Below, in pieces: positions 35,301 through 47,600 of a DNA stretch of 64,000 bases. The stretch lies in NCBI RefSeq assembly GCF_000002235.5, contig NW_022145555.1, positions 235,001-299,000 of the forward strand. Direction: 5' to 3'. Positions within the stretch are counted from its first letter, which is position 1. Every line of letters starts with the position of its first letter. The notes beneath the pieces are model-generated. The model was not told where the DNA came from. It did not search any database and saw only the letters and a list, made by a program, of their open reading frames with translations. The stretch is from Strongylocentrotus purpuratus. Taxonomy: Eukaryota; Echinodermata; Echinoidea; Camarodonta; Strongylocentrotidae. Position numbers and translations under genes: made by a program.

Positions 35301-35672
35301 TTAAAGGTAAAGACCAGTATTGGTAACGCCCCAATTTCAAAAAATGAAATGGAAGCTCTCATTACCAATCATGTGAAAGAATATGTTTTGACTAATACAT
35401 GATGATAACAAATTTGCCGGGAAACCGCCTACTAATTCATATATTTGGTAAATTTATTTCTCTCATGGTCGTGTGAGAGAGATAGGGTAGTCCCATATAC
35501 ATCTTTCTGTGTATAGTGCTTGTAACTTTACGAAGAATGGGCCAAATTTCTTATCATTTTGATGATTCCAGAACCTTGCAGATGCTAGATGCTAGATGAT
35601 CAACCTTTTCTGATTGATTCCACGTTTCTTTCACAATGCAATCGCATGACCATTACTGGTCTTTACCTTTAA
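35301..35672. mobile_element. MITE family A, full-length copy inside the transposon
   Basis: TTAAAGGTAAAGACCAGTA at the left and TACTGGTCTTTACCTTTAA at the right, inverted relative to the copy at 1591-1979. Includes a short direct repeat, GATGCTAGATGCTAGATGAT. Confidence 0.85.
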
Positions 35673-37157
35673 GCAAAACCAAAAAATGAGTTTGTATGTA
35701 TTCAAGTTTCCATCGAATAACATATAATATTCAAATCCATGAACAAGTTATAGTATTGGTTATCTGTTCATTTCAACAATTCATGTCATAGTGAAAATAA
35801 TCAGTTAATAGGGCCTGACTATGAAGTTGTAAAAAGCAAAGGGAAATATGTCAGAGCAAATAAATATGATTTTTTTTTATTTTTTAAATTGAACGAAACC
35901 CTTCATAGTTTCATTGAGTGCTGTTAAAGATGATTCCTTTTTTGCTCATATAGAAACCAGCATGAGTATTATACATATGTGTTGATGTGATTTCAAGGTT
36001 ATACCCATCATGTCTTTGTAAAGTTTGTTTTGACTGACAACCGACAAGTACTCAACTCATGCTTATTATAGATGTAGTCAACACATTGGCTCTAATGAAT
36101 GCATCAGTAAGTGTTTCAGTATATGCATTTCTTATTTTTTTCAAAAAAAATTCAAAAAAATAATGATAGTCAAATTGGTAATTACGTGTTGTAATTTGAG
36201 GTTTAAGAGTTTAGACAAATATATATAACAAATATCACTGAAAACAAAATAGATATAAATATAAATATGTATAAAGAAATATATGGCTCATAAATTCATT
36301 TTAGCATGAGCTATTGAAAAGCCCAAATACGTCGTCAGAAAGATGCTACTGTCATTCGTTCTGCTCTCAATTGTATTTTAACCCAACCCTGCACGCAAGA
36401 TGGTGAATAATTGTGTGGTTTTTGTTTCGTTTTGTTTTGGGTTGTAATATTTTGTATGGCCAGCCATAAGAACTTTGGGGGGAGGGGGAGCCAACATAAT
36501 AAAGGGAAAATAGATTACTTATTTTTTATTATTGTTGTGTATAACTTGATATTGGACACTTGATATTTTATATTGTCAGACTGGGCATATTATGTTTAAT
36601 ACTAAAGTCATTTGCTGAAAAAGTTAAATTTGTAAAATCCAATACTGTATGTGGTATCAAAGGGTTTGTAGCATATTTATAATTTTTTTTCTGAACCAAT
36701 CTTTGAAAGAAAACAAACTTTTAATTCAAAACTAGTTCTGTGGTAAAGCACATTCTATTTTTTATCAGGTCACATGCCTCACGATTTTTTTCTTCCAGTG
36801 TAAATTTGAGTTGATGGAGAAGTTAACATAATCTTTGTTAAGTACATGAAAATAACGTTCATCGGTTCAGTCTAGAAACTCCACACATAATCTTTTTGAT
36901 ACATTACCATTTTATAATGTGTAACTTAATGGCAATATAATAACACTCAATCAAGCAGAATATTTGTTTGTGATCTTTATTTTTTAGGTTGTTGAAATTG
37001 ATTTACATGTAAATGTTTATGTAGTTAAATGTTTAAAATGAGCAAAAATTAAGTGGGAACAAAAGTTTAAAACATGATCTTATCAAGTTTTATGGAATGA
37101 ATGGTTAGAACGCAGTTTTTTAGAAGATACTACGGTAAATTATGACCATACACAACA

Positions 37158-37481
37158 GGTCGTATGAGCGGCACTAGTGGTCGGGTCTGTGATATAAATA
37201 ACACATTAATAAAGGAGCAGAACTAGAGGTCGTATGAGCAGCACTAGTGGTCGGGTCTGTGATATAAAGAACACATTAATAAAGGAGCAGAACAAGAGGT
37301 CGTATGAGCGGCACTAGTGGTCGGGTCTGTGATAAAAAGAACACATTAATAAAGGAGCAGAACTAGAGGTCGGGTCTGTGATATAAAGAACACATTAATA
37401 AAGGAGCAGAACAAGAGGTCGTATCAGCGGCACTAGTGGTCGGGTCTGTGATATAAAGAACACATTAATAAAGGAGCAGAA
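37158..37481 (+). repeat. 70 bp tandem array, 5 units
   Basis: Units begin GGTCGTATGAGCGGCACTAG at 37158, 37228 and 37298, then a shortened unit at 37368 and a full one at 37417. The short unit lost 21 bases between two internal GGTCG copies, consistent with slippage. Ends where the 202 bp array begins. Confidence 0.93.
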
Positions 37482-39957
37482 CATGACACAAATATAATTG
37501 AGAAAATATACATATATTAGCAAGTGTAATTTATGGAGCATATGTAGCGGTCGATGGAGCACATCTCCAAGGCGATTTCTATAAACGGACACAAAATGAT
37601 AAAAATGAGTCAGAAATAATATATCTACATCAATGCTTTCTCTGAGGAGATGTATCAGTGCGATTCCAGATGATATTTATTCACATGACGCAAATATAAT
37701 TGAGAAAATATACATATATTAGCAAGTGTAATTTATGGAGCACATGTAGCGGTCGATGGAGCACATCTCCAAGGCGATTTATATAAACGGACACAAAATG
37801 ATAAAAATGAGTCAGAAATAATATATCTACATCAATGCTTTCTCTGAGGAGATGTATTAGTGCGATTCGAGATGATATTTATTCACATGACAAAAATATA
37901 ATTGAGAAAATATACATATATTAGCAAGTGTAATTTATGGAGCACATGTAGCGGTCGATGGAGCACATCTCCAAGGCGATTTCTATAAACGGACACAAAA
38001 TGATAAAAATGAGTCAGAAATAATATATCTACATCAATGCTTTCTCTGAGGAGATGTATTTGTGCGATTCCAGATGATATTTATTCACATGACACAAATA
38101 TAATTGAGAAAATATACATATATTAGCAAGTGTAATTTATGGAGCACATGTAGCGGTCGATGGAGCACATCTCCAAGGCGATTTATATAAACGGACACAA
38201 AATGATAAAAATGAGTCAGAAATAATATATCTACATCAATGCTTTCTCTGAGGAGATGTATTTGTGCGATTCCAGATGATATTTATTCACATGACACAAA
38301 TATAATTGAGAAAATATACATATATTAGCAAGTGTAATTTATGGAGCACATGTAGCGGTCGATGGAGCACATCTCCAAGGCGATTTATATAAACGGACAC
38401 AAAATGATAAAAATGAGTCAGAAATAATATATCTACATCAATGCTTTCTCTGAGGAGATGTATTAGTGCGATTCCAGATGATATTTATTCACTTGACGCA
38501 AATATAATTGAGAAAATATACATATATTAGCAAGTGTAATTTATGGAGCACATGTAGCGGTCGATGGAGCACATCTCCAAGGCGATTTATATAAACGGAC
38601 ACAAAATGATAAAAATGAGTCAGAAATAATATATCTACATCAATGCTTTCTCTGAGGAGATGTATTAGTGCGATTCCAGATGATATTTATTCACTTGACG
38701 CAAATATAATTGAGAAAATATACATATATTAGCAAGTGTAATTTATGGAGCACATGTAGCGGTCGATGGAGCACATCTCCAAGGCGATTTATATAAACGG
38801 ACACAAAATGATAAAAATGAGTCAGAAATAATATATCTACATCAATGCTTTCTCTGAGGAGATGTATCAGTGCGATTCCAGATGATATTTATTCACATGA
38901 CGCAAATATAATTGAGAAAATATACATATATTAGCAAGTGTAATTTATGGAGCACATGTAGCGGTCGATGGAGCACATCTCCAAGGCGATTTATATAAAC
39001 GGACACAAAATGATAAAAATGAGTCAGAAATAATATATCTACATCAATGCTTTCTCTGAGGAGATGTATTAGTGCGATTCGAGATGATATTTATTCACAT
39101 GACAAAAATATAATTGAGAAAATATACATATATTAGCAAGTGTAATTTATGGAGCACATGTAGCGGTCGATGGAGCACATCTCCAAGGCGATTTCTATAA
39201 ACGGACACAAAATGATAAAAATGAGTCAGAAATAATATATCTACATCAATGCTTTCTCTGAGGAGATGTATTTGTGCGATTCCAGATGATATTTATTCAC
39301 ATGACACAAATATAATTGAGAAAATATACATATATTAGCAAGTGTAATTTATGGAGCACATGTAGCGGTCGATGGAGCACATCTCCAAGGCGATTTATAT
39401 AAACGGACACAAAATGATAAAAATGAGTCAGAAATAATATATCTACATCAATGCTTTCTCTGAGGAGATGTATTAGTGCGATTCCAGATGATATTTATTC
39501 ACTTGACGCAAATATAATTGAGAAAATATACATATATTAGCAAGTGTAATTTATGGAGCACATGTAGCGGTCGATGGAGCACATCTCCAAGGCGATTTAT
39601 ATAAACGGACACAAAATGATAAAAATGAGTCAGAAATAATATATCTACATCAATGCTTTCTCTGAGGAGATGTATCAGTGCGATTCCAGATGATATTTAT
39701 TCACATGACGCAAATATAATTGAGAAAATATACATATATTAGCAAGTGTAATTTATGGAGCACATGTAGCGGTCGATGGAGCACATCTCCAAGGCGATTT
39801 ATATAAACGGACACAAAATGATAAAAATGAGTCAGAAATAATATATCTACATCAATGCTTTCTTTGAGGAGATGTATTAATGCGATTCTAGATGATATTT
39901 ATTCACATGACGCAAATATAATTGAGAAATATACTTGTATTAGTAGCAAGTGTATTT
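37482..39957 (+). repeat. 202 bp satellite array, 12 units with higher-order pattern
   Basis: The landmark TTTATGGAGCA recurs at exact 202 base intervals (A after TTT at 37533, 37735, 37937, 38139, 38341, 38543, 38745, 38947, 39149, 39351, 39553 and 39755). Single-base variants define unit types that recur in order (see findings). Units are nearly identical except at these sites. The array ends about 120 bases before the right terminal repeat. No open frame persists through it. Confidence 0.95.
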
Positions 39958-40064
39958 CATCGAGCACAATCAGCACATAGAATAAAAATAACAATAATGC
40001 TACGCTATCCAAAGTGCTTTGCATTGCACGTATGTAAAGGACTAAGCGGCGCATGCCTGGCCTG

Positions 40065-40090
40065 ATCGTGACGTTTCATGACGTCACGAT
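40065..40090. repeat. Palindrome at the inner edge of the right terminus
   Basis: ATCGTGACG (40065-40073) and CGTCACGAT (40082-40090) are perfect inverted repeats with an 8 base spacer. The second arm is part of the right terminal repeat, so the arm sequence occurs twice at this end and only once at the left end. Confidence 0.85.
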
Positions 40091-40137
40091 ATGAATATTC
40101 AGTATAGACCTGTAGGTGTGCTCCAAACGACGCACCC
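40079..40137 (-). repeat. Right terminal inverted repeat (59 bp)
   Basis: Reverse complement of 10979-11037 with one mismatch. Ends CGACGCACCC at 40137. Confidence 0.95.
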
Positions 40138-40146
40138 TAGTATATA
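40138..40146. repeat. Right target-site duplication (9 bp)
   Basis: TAGTATATA, identical to 10970-10978. Confidence 0.93.
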
Positions 40147-40369
40147 GCTCTATGGCTGTATAGCCTACATAATGTGTACATAGTTGAGTGATTGGGGTTT
40201 TGGACCCCTAGCCACTGAATTCTACACTGTACTGAGTTCTACACTGTCTGCGCTCTCTATTCTGCGAACTTGAAATATTGAGGTCCGCAATATTGACCAG
40301 ATTTGGAGGATTTTGTTAAAAGCTTTTGTTTTTCCTTTTACCCTGGCTAGACTGGGCGCTCCCTTTTTC

Positions 40370-41060
40370 GAGTACCCCTATAGTGCACCTTTTAATTGCA
40401 GATACGTTTTACTATGTCTAATAATTGTGCCCCTTCCCCCTTAATTAAGCGCCCCTTTTTCAACTATGATAAGTTCCCCTACTCTAATCTGATACGTGCC
40501 CCATTTTGGTAGGTACTTTGACACCCCCTTTTCTTTTGCATGAAATGCCCTGTTCACCTTTCTTATAAATACATGCTTTTCACCTGACAAGACTAGTGCC
40601 ACTCCAAAATCTGATAGTCCGCCCCTTTTACTTTGATATGTGCCCTTTTCCATTTGTAATAAGATAATTTTCCGTTTTAAGAAGCGTCCCTTGTTATTTC
40701 TGATGAGTGCCTCTTTTACTTTGACAAGTGCATGCTCATTTTTTTAAATTTTTTATTAGAATCCTTTCCCTTCCTGATGAGTGCCTACTCTCTAAAAAAA
40801 AATCGAGTGATCACGGACGTCACTTCTCTGGAGAGTGAAAATGTAGTGAAAATAGAGTGAACATTCACTCTTTTCTTCTTAGAGAGCACTCTAAATTCAA
40901 TCGATTTTCACTCCTAAACAAGTGATCACGGACGTCACTCCCAAGAAAGTGAAAATAGAGTGAAAATTCACTCTCTTTTTTTAAAGAGAGTATTTTACTT
41001 TTGCGGCCCTTATCCTTCTTCACATCTGATAAGTGCCCCTTTCAAAAATAATATAATCCA
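40370..41060. repeat. Degenerate GATAAGTGCCCCTTTT-type repeats with a nested inverted/direct repeat
   Basis: A motif close to TGATAAGTGCCCCTTTT recurs every 30-60 bases across the region with many substitutions. Within it, 40790-41000 holds two direct copies of AGTGATCACGGACGTCACT (about 40805-40823 and 40920-40938) and inverted AGAGAG/CTCTCT and CACTCT/AGAGTG edges, which looks like a separate small insertion. Confidence 0.6.
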
Positions 41061-43529
41061 CATAATTTTGCGGATTGTGTAGGCCTATAAATCACCAAAA
41101 TGACATCGCCTCCTAAGTTTCACCATTGTTGCCCCCTCCCCCAGCCCCTCCTCAGCCCATTATGTGCGACTGGTATATAAAATAGTGAATATATTTTCTG
41201 TTATTACATTTTTATGTTTTGTGCTAACCCCCCCCCCCCCCCCCCCCCCCCCCACTCTCGGTGATTTTTTTTTTTTTTTTTTTTTTAAGAGTTGGTTGAA
41301 TGGCGAGTTATTTGAAATACTTCCTCCATTTTTTTTTTGTCTTCATTTTTACTTTTCGCACACCTGTGACAATCATGCCCTAATAAAAATGAAATCAGGG
41401 TTGTCCCTTTTTGATGAATTTCCAAGTTTTCACCCAAACTATTCACCAAGTTTCCATTTGTTAAAAAGTTTTAATGCTAAATTTGTTAAAGATTTTTTTT
41501 CTGGGGCAGGGGTTTACATCCCATCAGTATCCCATTGCTAGCTTGAAACTACCCATATGAAAAAATAAATAACTGAGAATGCCTTATTAAGGGGTTCTTT
41601 TTAATGAAAGAAAACTCGTAGGAACACTTCAAAAAGTTAATTACAAAGACAATACTTGACAAATGTAAACTGACTGTTAAATGGTAACTTTTAATACATT
41701 TATCGCTGTACAAAAATATATTTTCGAACTTAGTTTACACATCTTTATTTTTAGAATCGTGATTCAACATCATCATGAATTTAAACAACCTGAGTTTGAT
41801 TACAAGAAAAGTAGACAAATCAAATGTATGGCATTATAAAATAATATCAGTTATCATGTGTTTCGTCTAGTTTTTAGCAAGGCAACACCTTCAATGCAAG
41901 CGGCGTAGTTACTGGTAACACGGGACACCTCCCCCCCCCCCCCCCTCCCCCCTCCCCCTCCCCCCTCCCCCCTCCCCCCCCCCCAAGTGGTGACAAACGA
42001 AATGACAGAAAAGGCAAGGTGGAGGAGAAAAGGACGAGGAAAAAACGCTTGGATCACCACTGTAATGATCATTAATGTTGGGGGCAAATGAAAGCGTATT
42101 TTACAAGGTCTAAACTTTTCACCTTTTCAATTCTTCTCATAATATATGTAATTTCCTCGTAATCTATACAGTAACAAAGCGATTATGTGAATATATTTTT
42201 TAACAATATCACGACTGTTGGTTCGGTTCTGCGTTTTTTTTCTTAGAATTACGCTGTCTGCGACCTGGTGACCGAGTTCTAAGGAATAGTGATATTTTGT
42301 TTGTGTCAAGATTTAAACAAAATGACAAAATGACCCTTTGTTTTCATTTATGTACATGCCAACTTGTGAATTTTTAAAAACAAAGTCAGATGAAATAATT
42401 ATACATTATTGCATTGGACCTAAATGGAGAAAAAAATGGTGCGTTAAACTTTTATCTATGACAGATCCAAGAAAGTATACTGGGGGCAAGGGCGTATCCA
42501 GTATTTTGTAAGGGGGGGGGGGGGCAGTTTTTTGCCCAATTCGTGAGAAAATATTTAGCGGCGAATCAGCCAGCCGGCGAATAAGCGGAAGGGGGGGGGG
42601 GGGGGTGTAAGGAGCACTGTTTTTTAAATTTTATTTTGCCCAATTCGTGAGAAAATATTTAGCGGCGAATCAGCCACCCAGTAAATAAGGGAGAGGGGGT
42701 GGGGCGTGGCCCATTTTCATTGTTTGTAAATAAAAACATGTTGGTCCCCCATGATCCTCTTTTTGTTATGTTAGTTGAGAGCTGAGTTAATGAGTAGCCA
42801 CCTGTCAGTGACCTCGCTGTGTGGTCTAATCCCTTCTGGCCCAGTAGTATTGACGATCTTTAAGTTATGAAGCTAAAAACTTATTATCAACATTGTACAT
42901 TTCCTTTTTGTCATACATATAAATATAAAGATAAAAGTGTAATCACTTGCAACTGATACAATATTCAAATGAATTTTTTTCAGAAGATAATACAAACATA
43001 CAATAGTAAAAAAACAAAGCAACATTCATAACAACGTCAATTAAAGGAAAGAGAATATCATCACCAAGTTTAGTTCAATTAGTAATATAATCACAAAACG
43101 TAATACCCGATCAAAATAGTTTACAATAAACTGTGAAAGACAATGTGTATAGGAAGAACTGGATTTTTTTTTATTTGTTAAAACAATATGCTGCAAAGTT
43201 ATCATGAGACAGCCTCTTTTACATCTACATTACACCAATAATATATTCACACGATAATTTCGTCATAATCTTGTTGCCCACAAAAAAGTTGCGTCATTTT
43301 GGTTACCCTCTGGTAACTTTTCACAAGTCCTGTGAGACCAACACATTTTCGGTCGAGCTAATATCAGTCTCGTGGATAATTGTTGCCTGAAGGCACTCTT
43401 GACCAATTATAGTTTCGGTCTGGTAGTACTATATCGGCCTCCTGTGCTGAAGCCCTCTACGTTGGCCCACAGAATGAATACCTTGTCTTGTCCATATACA
43501 ATTTGTTTTGGTTTTAAGTGAATGGTGAA
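41061..43529. other. Intergenic region and SLC23 3' flank
   Basis: Non-coding on inspection. Contains C runs near 41227-41255 and 41932-41985, T runs near 41265-41290, G runs at 42511-42524 and 42591-42606 that form a two-copy direct repeat (TTGCCCAATTCGTGAGAAAA twice), and a family D repeat at 42738-42868. A minus-strand AATAAA (43170-43175 on plus as TTTATT) lies about 355 bases past the transporter stop and may be its polyadenylation signal. Confidence 0.5.
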
Positions 43530-43628
43530 TCAGAGAGGTGTGGAGTTAGATGTGACGTTTACTGCTTCTGGTTGTTCTGGATCTAAAACAAAGAAGGTAG
43601 TCAAAAATAGAATAAGAGATGGATGAGG

Positions 43629-43682
<54 letters not shown>

Positions 43683-44607
43683 GGAGAGTAAAAGAGGTGA
43701 AAAATAACATAACCAATTATTTCAGATGATACAATCCTTTAAAAACGGAAAAGTAGAAATCTTAGTATTACACAAAAAATGTGTTTAACAATTTCAGCCC
43801 AAATACTGGAGTAATGTTGTCATTTTACTTTCAATCTATATCAATATGAATTTTTAATGAAATTCAATCGAACATTCGTCCTATAACACCTGCTTAAATT
43901 CAAGAGATGTCGTTGTCTGCCACTGCTCATGCTGGGAGTCCAACAAAAGAGATCAAAATGCAAAAGTCAAAATAATCATCGGCAAAAAGAAAATAATCAA
44001 AATGTAGCGGAACCATTGAAAAAAGCAGCAACCGAGCGCAGGAATTAAAGGGGAAGTCCACCCTGAAATTAAGTTAGTTTTAATAGGAGTAGAAAAATGA
44101 GAGAAACAAGTCAGTGAAAGTTTGAGCAAATTCCGATTAAAAATAAGAAAGTTAGGATTTTTGAAGTTGTGATCAATCAAACACAAATTGGCAACTCTAT
44201 GACGTATCATGCGAGCTCAACTTCCATTTGCTCAGTACTAAAAAAATCTAAAATTTTCATTTTCCCTCAAGAAAAATTTCAACCATACATGCACCCTAAA
44301 TATAATAATTGCAAATATGTTTCTATACTCCCCCTGCAAGGAACAAATATATATTCCGTCATCAATAACGAAGAAAACATGATTTTATGGAATATTATGC
44401 ACAAAGCAAATGAAGGAGAGCTCGTATAATAAGTCACAGAGTTGCCAATTTGTATTTGATTGATCACAACTTCAATAATTCATAACTTTCTTATTTTCAT
44501 TCAGAATTTGCTCAAACTTTCACTCACCTGATTTCCTTATTATTCTGCCTCTATCGAAACAAACTTATCTTGGGGGTGGACTTTCGGAAGTTTAGAGAGG
44601 GAGGGAG

Positions 44608-44639
<32 letters not shown>

Positions 44640-47600
44640 GGGGAGGGGTGAGGGGTAGGAGGAAAAGTTTTAAAAAACTGAAAATATGGGAAGAATATGG
44701 TATTAGTAAGAAGAAAAAAGAGGAAGGGGAGGAATTCAGAAAAAGAACAAATACCCACAATAATGGTCATGAATGAGATAAAGCAATACAAAAATTTTAA
44801 AAAATAATAATAGAAATGACGTAATCTCCACAACTTACCAAGTCGCTTTCTTCGTCGGCAGCAGCCCGTGAAGTTTGGACAGAATGGCAGATAATAGAAG
44901 CACGGTACTTTGTTGATCACCCGCATCAATAACCAGGGTAGCTCATAGCACTTGTTGACGAGCTCGGTCACCTTTTCATTGACGGTTCCGTCCTCTCCGT
45001 CCCCTGTGAGGCGTTGAAATTTGATGATCCCCCTCTCTTCAATCGTTCCTAGAAAAGAACAACGAAAACATGGCAGCTATAATAATAATAATAATAATAA
45101 TAATAGGCATTTGTATAGCGCCGTCTATCTAGACAATGCTATTCCGAGGCGCACAAGAAAATTAGAAAGAATGAGAAAGTTTGGACGAGAAAGTTCGGAT
45201 GAGCTATGGTTACTATATTTTCTACGTTTGTTGATGATATTATCTCTCACTTTTTATACCTTTCCTCGTTTCATTGACGATTAACATGAGCTCGGAGTCA
45301 GAGGCGTTGCGTGTCCAGCCGTTGAGGGGCACCGGCGCCGTTAAGAGAGCAACCCCCCTAAAAAAAAATACACACTGGTACTCAGAGGGTCTTCTTTCAT
45401 TGCTCATTTCCCCCGTTCTCTCTTTTTTCATATCTCCTTTCTTTTCATTGCCTTGGGAGGGCATGTCCCCCGACCCCCTCCCCGTCCCCGCCATGTAGTT
45501 GCTACGCCACTGCTGGATTCATCACAATATCTTACCTGGGATGGTGTTGTCCAGTATAAAACCAAAGAATCCTCCAACAAACATACTGGTACTTAGGAGA
45601 ACAACGATGATTTGGTCCAGTTCAGGTACGCCTACAATAAACAAAATAAGTATTTACCTTTATTGAACCATTAACTATTATGACAGAAATTCTCATAATA
45701 TTTAGTATTTAGTCAAATACAGCCAAACATGTTTATTAAGGACACAGAAAGTGGCCATTGTAAACAGGTTCTTCAAAACACATATCATATTTCGAGAGGT
45801 AGTTAATATCGATGACCACTAAAGACAGGTGGTCTTCACACGGGGATGGCCGCTATAACAGGTTGACTATACCTTTATATCGATGGTTGGCTAATTGGAT
45901 AGACAGACAGAAAGATTCACGTACACTATATAATAATGTATGTTATACCATTTGATAATATAACTTGACAAACTTGGTTTCACAATTAGAACAAAAATTA
46001 TCTGTTTCTGTAGACCACCAATCAGATCAACCTCTTCTTTATGAAATAATAAAAAAAACATAACATAAAATATTATGTCTACGGGCATGCCCAGATATAA
46101 TAATGCATTATTTCTTAATTACAGCTTGATGATTGAGCAACATTTGTATTTCCAAATGCTTTTAAAAATATCCAGGGTAATCTCTTTCCTTCTCAAAACA
46201 TATAAAATTGCCTTGAGCTTTCGCTCTGGCAGGCTTGTGATCTGCACAATGGTTTACTAACTAATGTCTGTATTATCTTTACTAAAGAACGAAAAAGGTT
46301 ATGCGGTTTATACTTTACGTTATACAACAAAAAGTCTTACAAAATATATCTACACGTTTACATAAAATGTATTATTTAATACCTGTGGCAATGTACGCCG
46401 CGTTCTCTTCACTCGAGATCCAACTCGGAATACAAAGACCCGAAAATATTGCAAATCCAAGGACGAAGATATTTCGTGATGAGTTGAGATCAACGAACTG
46501 AAGGTTCGATAAGCCCACCGCTGCCACCATTCCTGTGTAACAGATGGGGAGAAGTATTGTCAACAGAGTACCGAAGTGCTAACGTCATATTCGCGCGTCG
46601 TCCAGGTAACTGGTTCTAAACAACAGAGACTGCGCATGAGGTTCACCGCTAAATCATTCAAGCAACAGACTGGATCAGGGCCAATTCAGTGTTTCGGGCT
46701 GGTGTTCTCACCACACCATTGTTTGGCACAAAATTGTTTGGAACCAGCTACCTGAACAACCAGTATGACGTCCCACATAGGTTGTATTATGTAGAATATG
46801 AGGTTAAAAATTATAACAAGACAAAGGTGGTAAGGGGAAGAATAGAGCAGGAGAGGGAGAGTTAAGATCAATGTACGTAAGGTTTGATAATCCCACCGCT
46901 GCCACCATTCCTGTGTAACACACATTTTAAAGGAGATTTAGGTTACAGTCGGGTTAATAAATTATTAACCCGACTGTCAATCAAGATATTGAGACTACTG
47001 TCTGTATCGGAACGATGAACAACATTTTCTTTATATTTTGTTTACTCTTGTCATAACTATGATTTTGTTTTCTGTCCGATGCACCCGGGTGTCAACCTAA
47101 TCATACAATCGTGTGCAAAGGGCATTAATGATGACGTATCTCACCAAACATGACGAAGAACATCCCTCCCACGATTGGATCAGGAATGGTGACGAAGATG
47201 GCAGCAAACTTGGGTAGACACCCAACGAGGATCATTATCGCTCCCCCGGTTTGAATGACTCTTCTACTCCCCACCTAAAACCAGATAATAAATTATGATA
47301 AGATATACGCTATGAACATGACGGACAAAGAAAGGGGACAAAGTATACAGTTCCTCATTCTACCCTCAACAATAATTTACTGTGGTAGACAAAGGGACAT
47401 CTCTTCACTGCTATTATGTAAAAATGTGTAGAACAGGTGAATAAGCATGTGACACCTGTTATACGCATTTCTACATAATAGCAGTGAAGGAATGTTTCTT
47501 TGTCTACCACGGGGTCTACCACAGCAATTGTTGAGGGTAAAATGAGGAACTTTATAATGTTGTCCTCTTTCTTTGTCCGTCATGTTCATAGTGATAATCA

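Larger units (their letters stand above)
33976..37130. other. Non-coding part of the transposon tail
   Basis: Contains a truncated inverted MITE B copy (34090-34192) and a full MITE A copy (35301-35672). The rest is AT-rich with no exon-like segment. A possible AATAAA is at 35013-35018, far from the stop codon at 32424; the real polyadenylation site of the transposase gene is not resolved. Confidence 0.55.
10979..40137 (+). mobile_element. Giant Mutator-superfamily (MULE) DNA transposon, 29,159 bp, apparently complete
   Basis: The element starts with GGGTGCGTCGTTTGGAG at 10979 and ends with its reverse complement at 40137. The inverted repeats are 59 bases with a single G/A mismatch. Immediately outside, the 9-mer TAGTATATA is present on both sides (10970-10978 and 40138-40146). 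Mutator-superfamily transposases typically make 8-11 bp, most often 9 bp, duplications. Inside is one plus-strand gene with a MULE transposase core (11273-32424), whose reconstructed frame is open, and a 7.7 kb non-coding tail with satellites. Terminal identity and an intact duplication point to a recent insertion. Introns and 3' region hold old, decayed LINE pieces, so the unit had already collected passengers before it moved. An alternative is that two solo MITE-like ends coincidentally bracket a host gene, but matching 9 bp duplications at both edges argue strongly against it. Confidence 0.93.

Noticed and set aside
37482..39957. CRISPR-like array
   Set aside because: Units are 202 bp head-to-tail copies without unique spacers, in a eukaryotic transposon; this is satellite DNA.
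44169..44467. Mirror-image short proteins on both strands
   Set aside because: They are the two arms of MITE family E.
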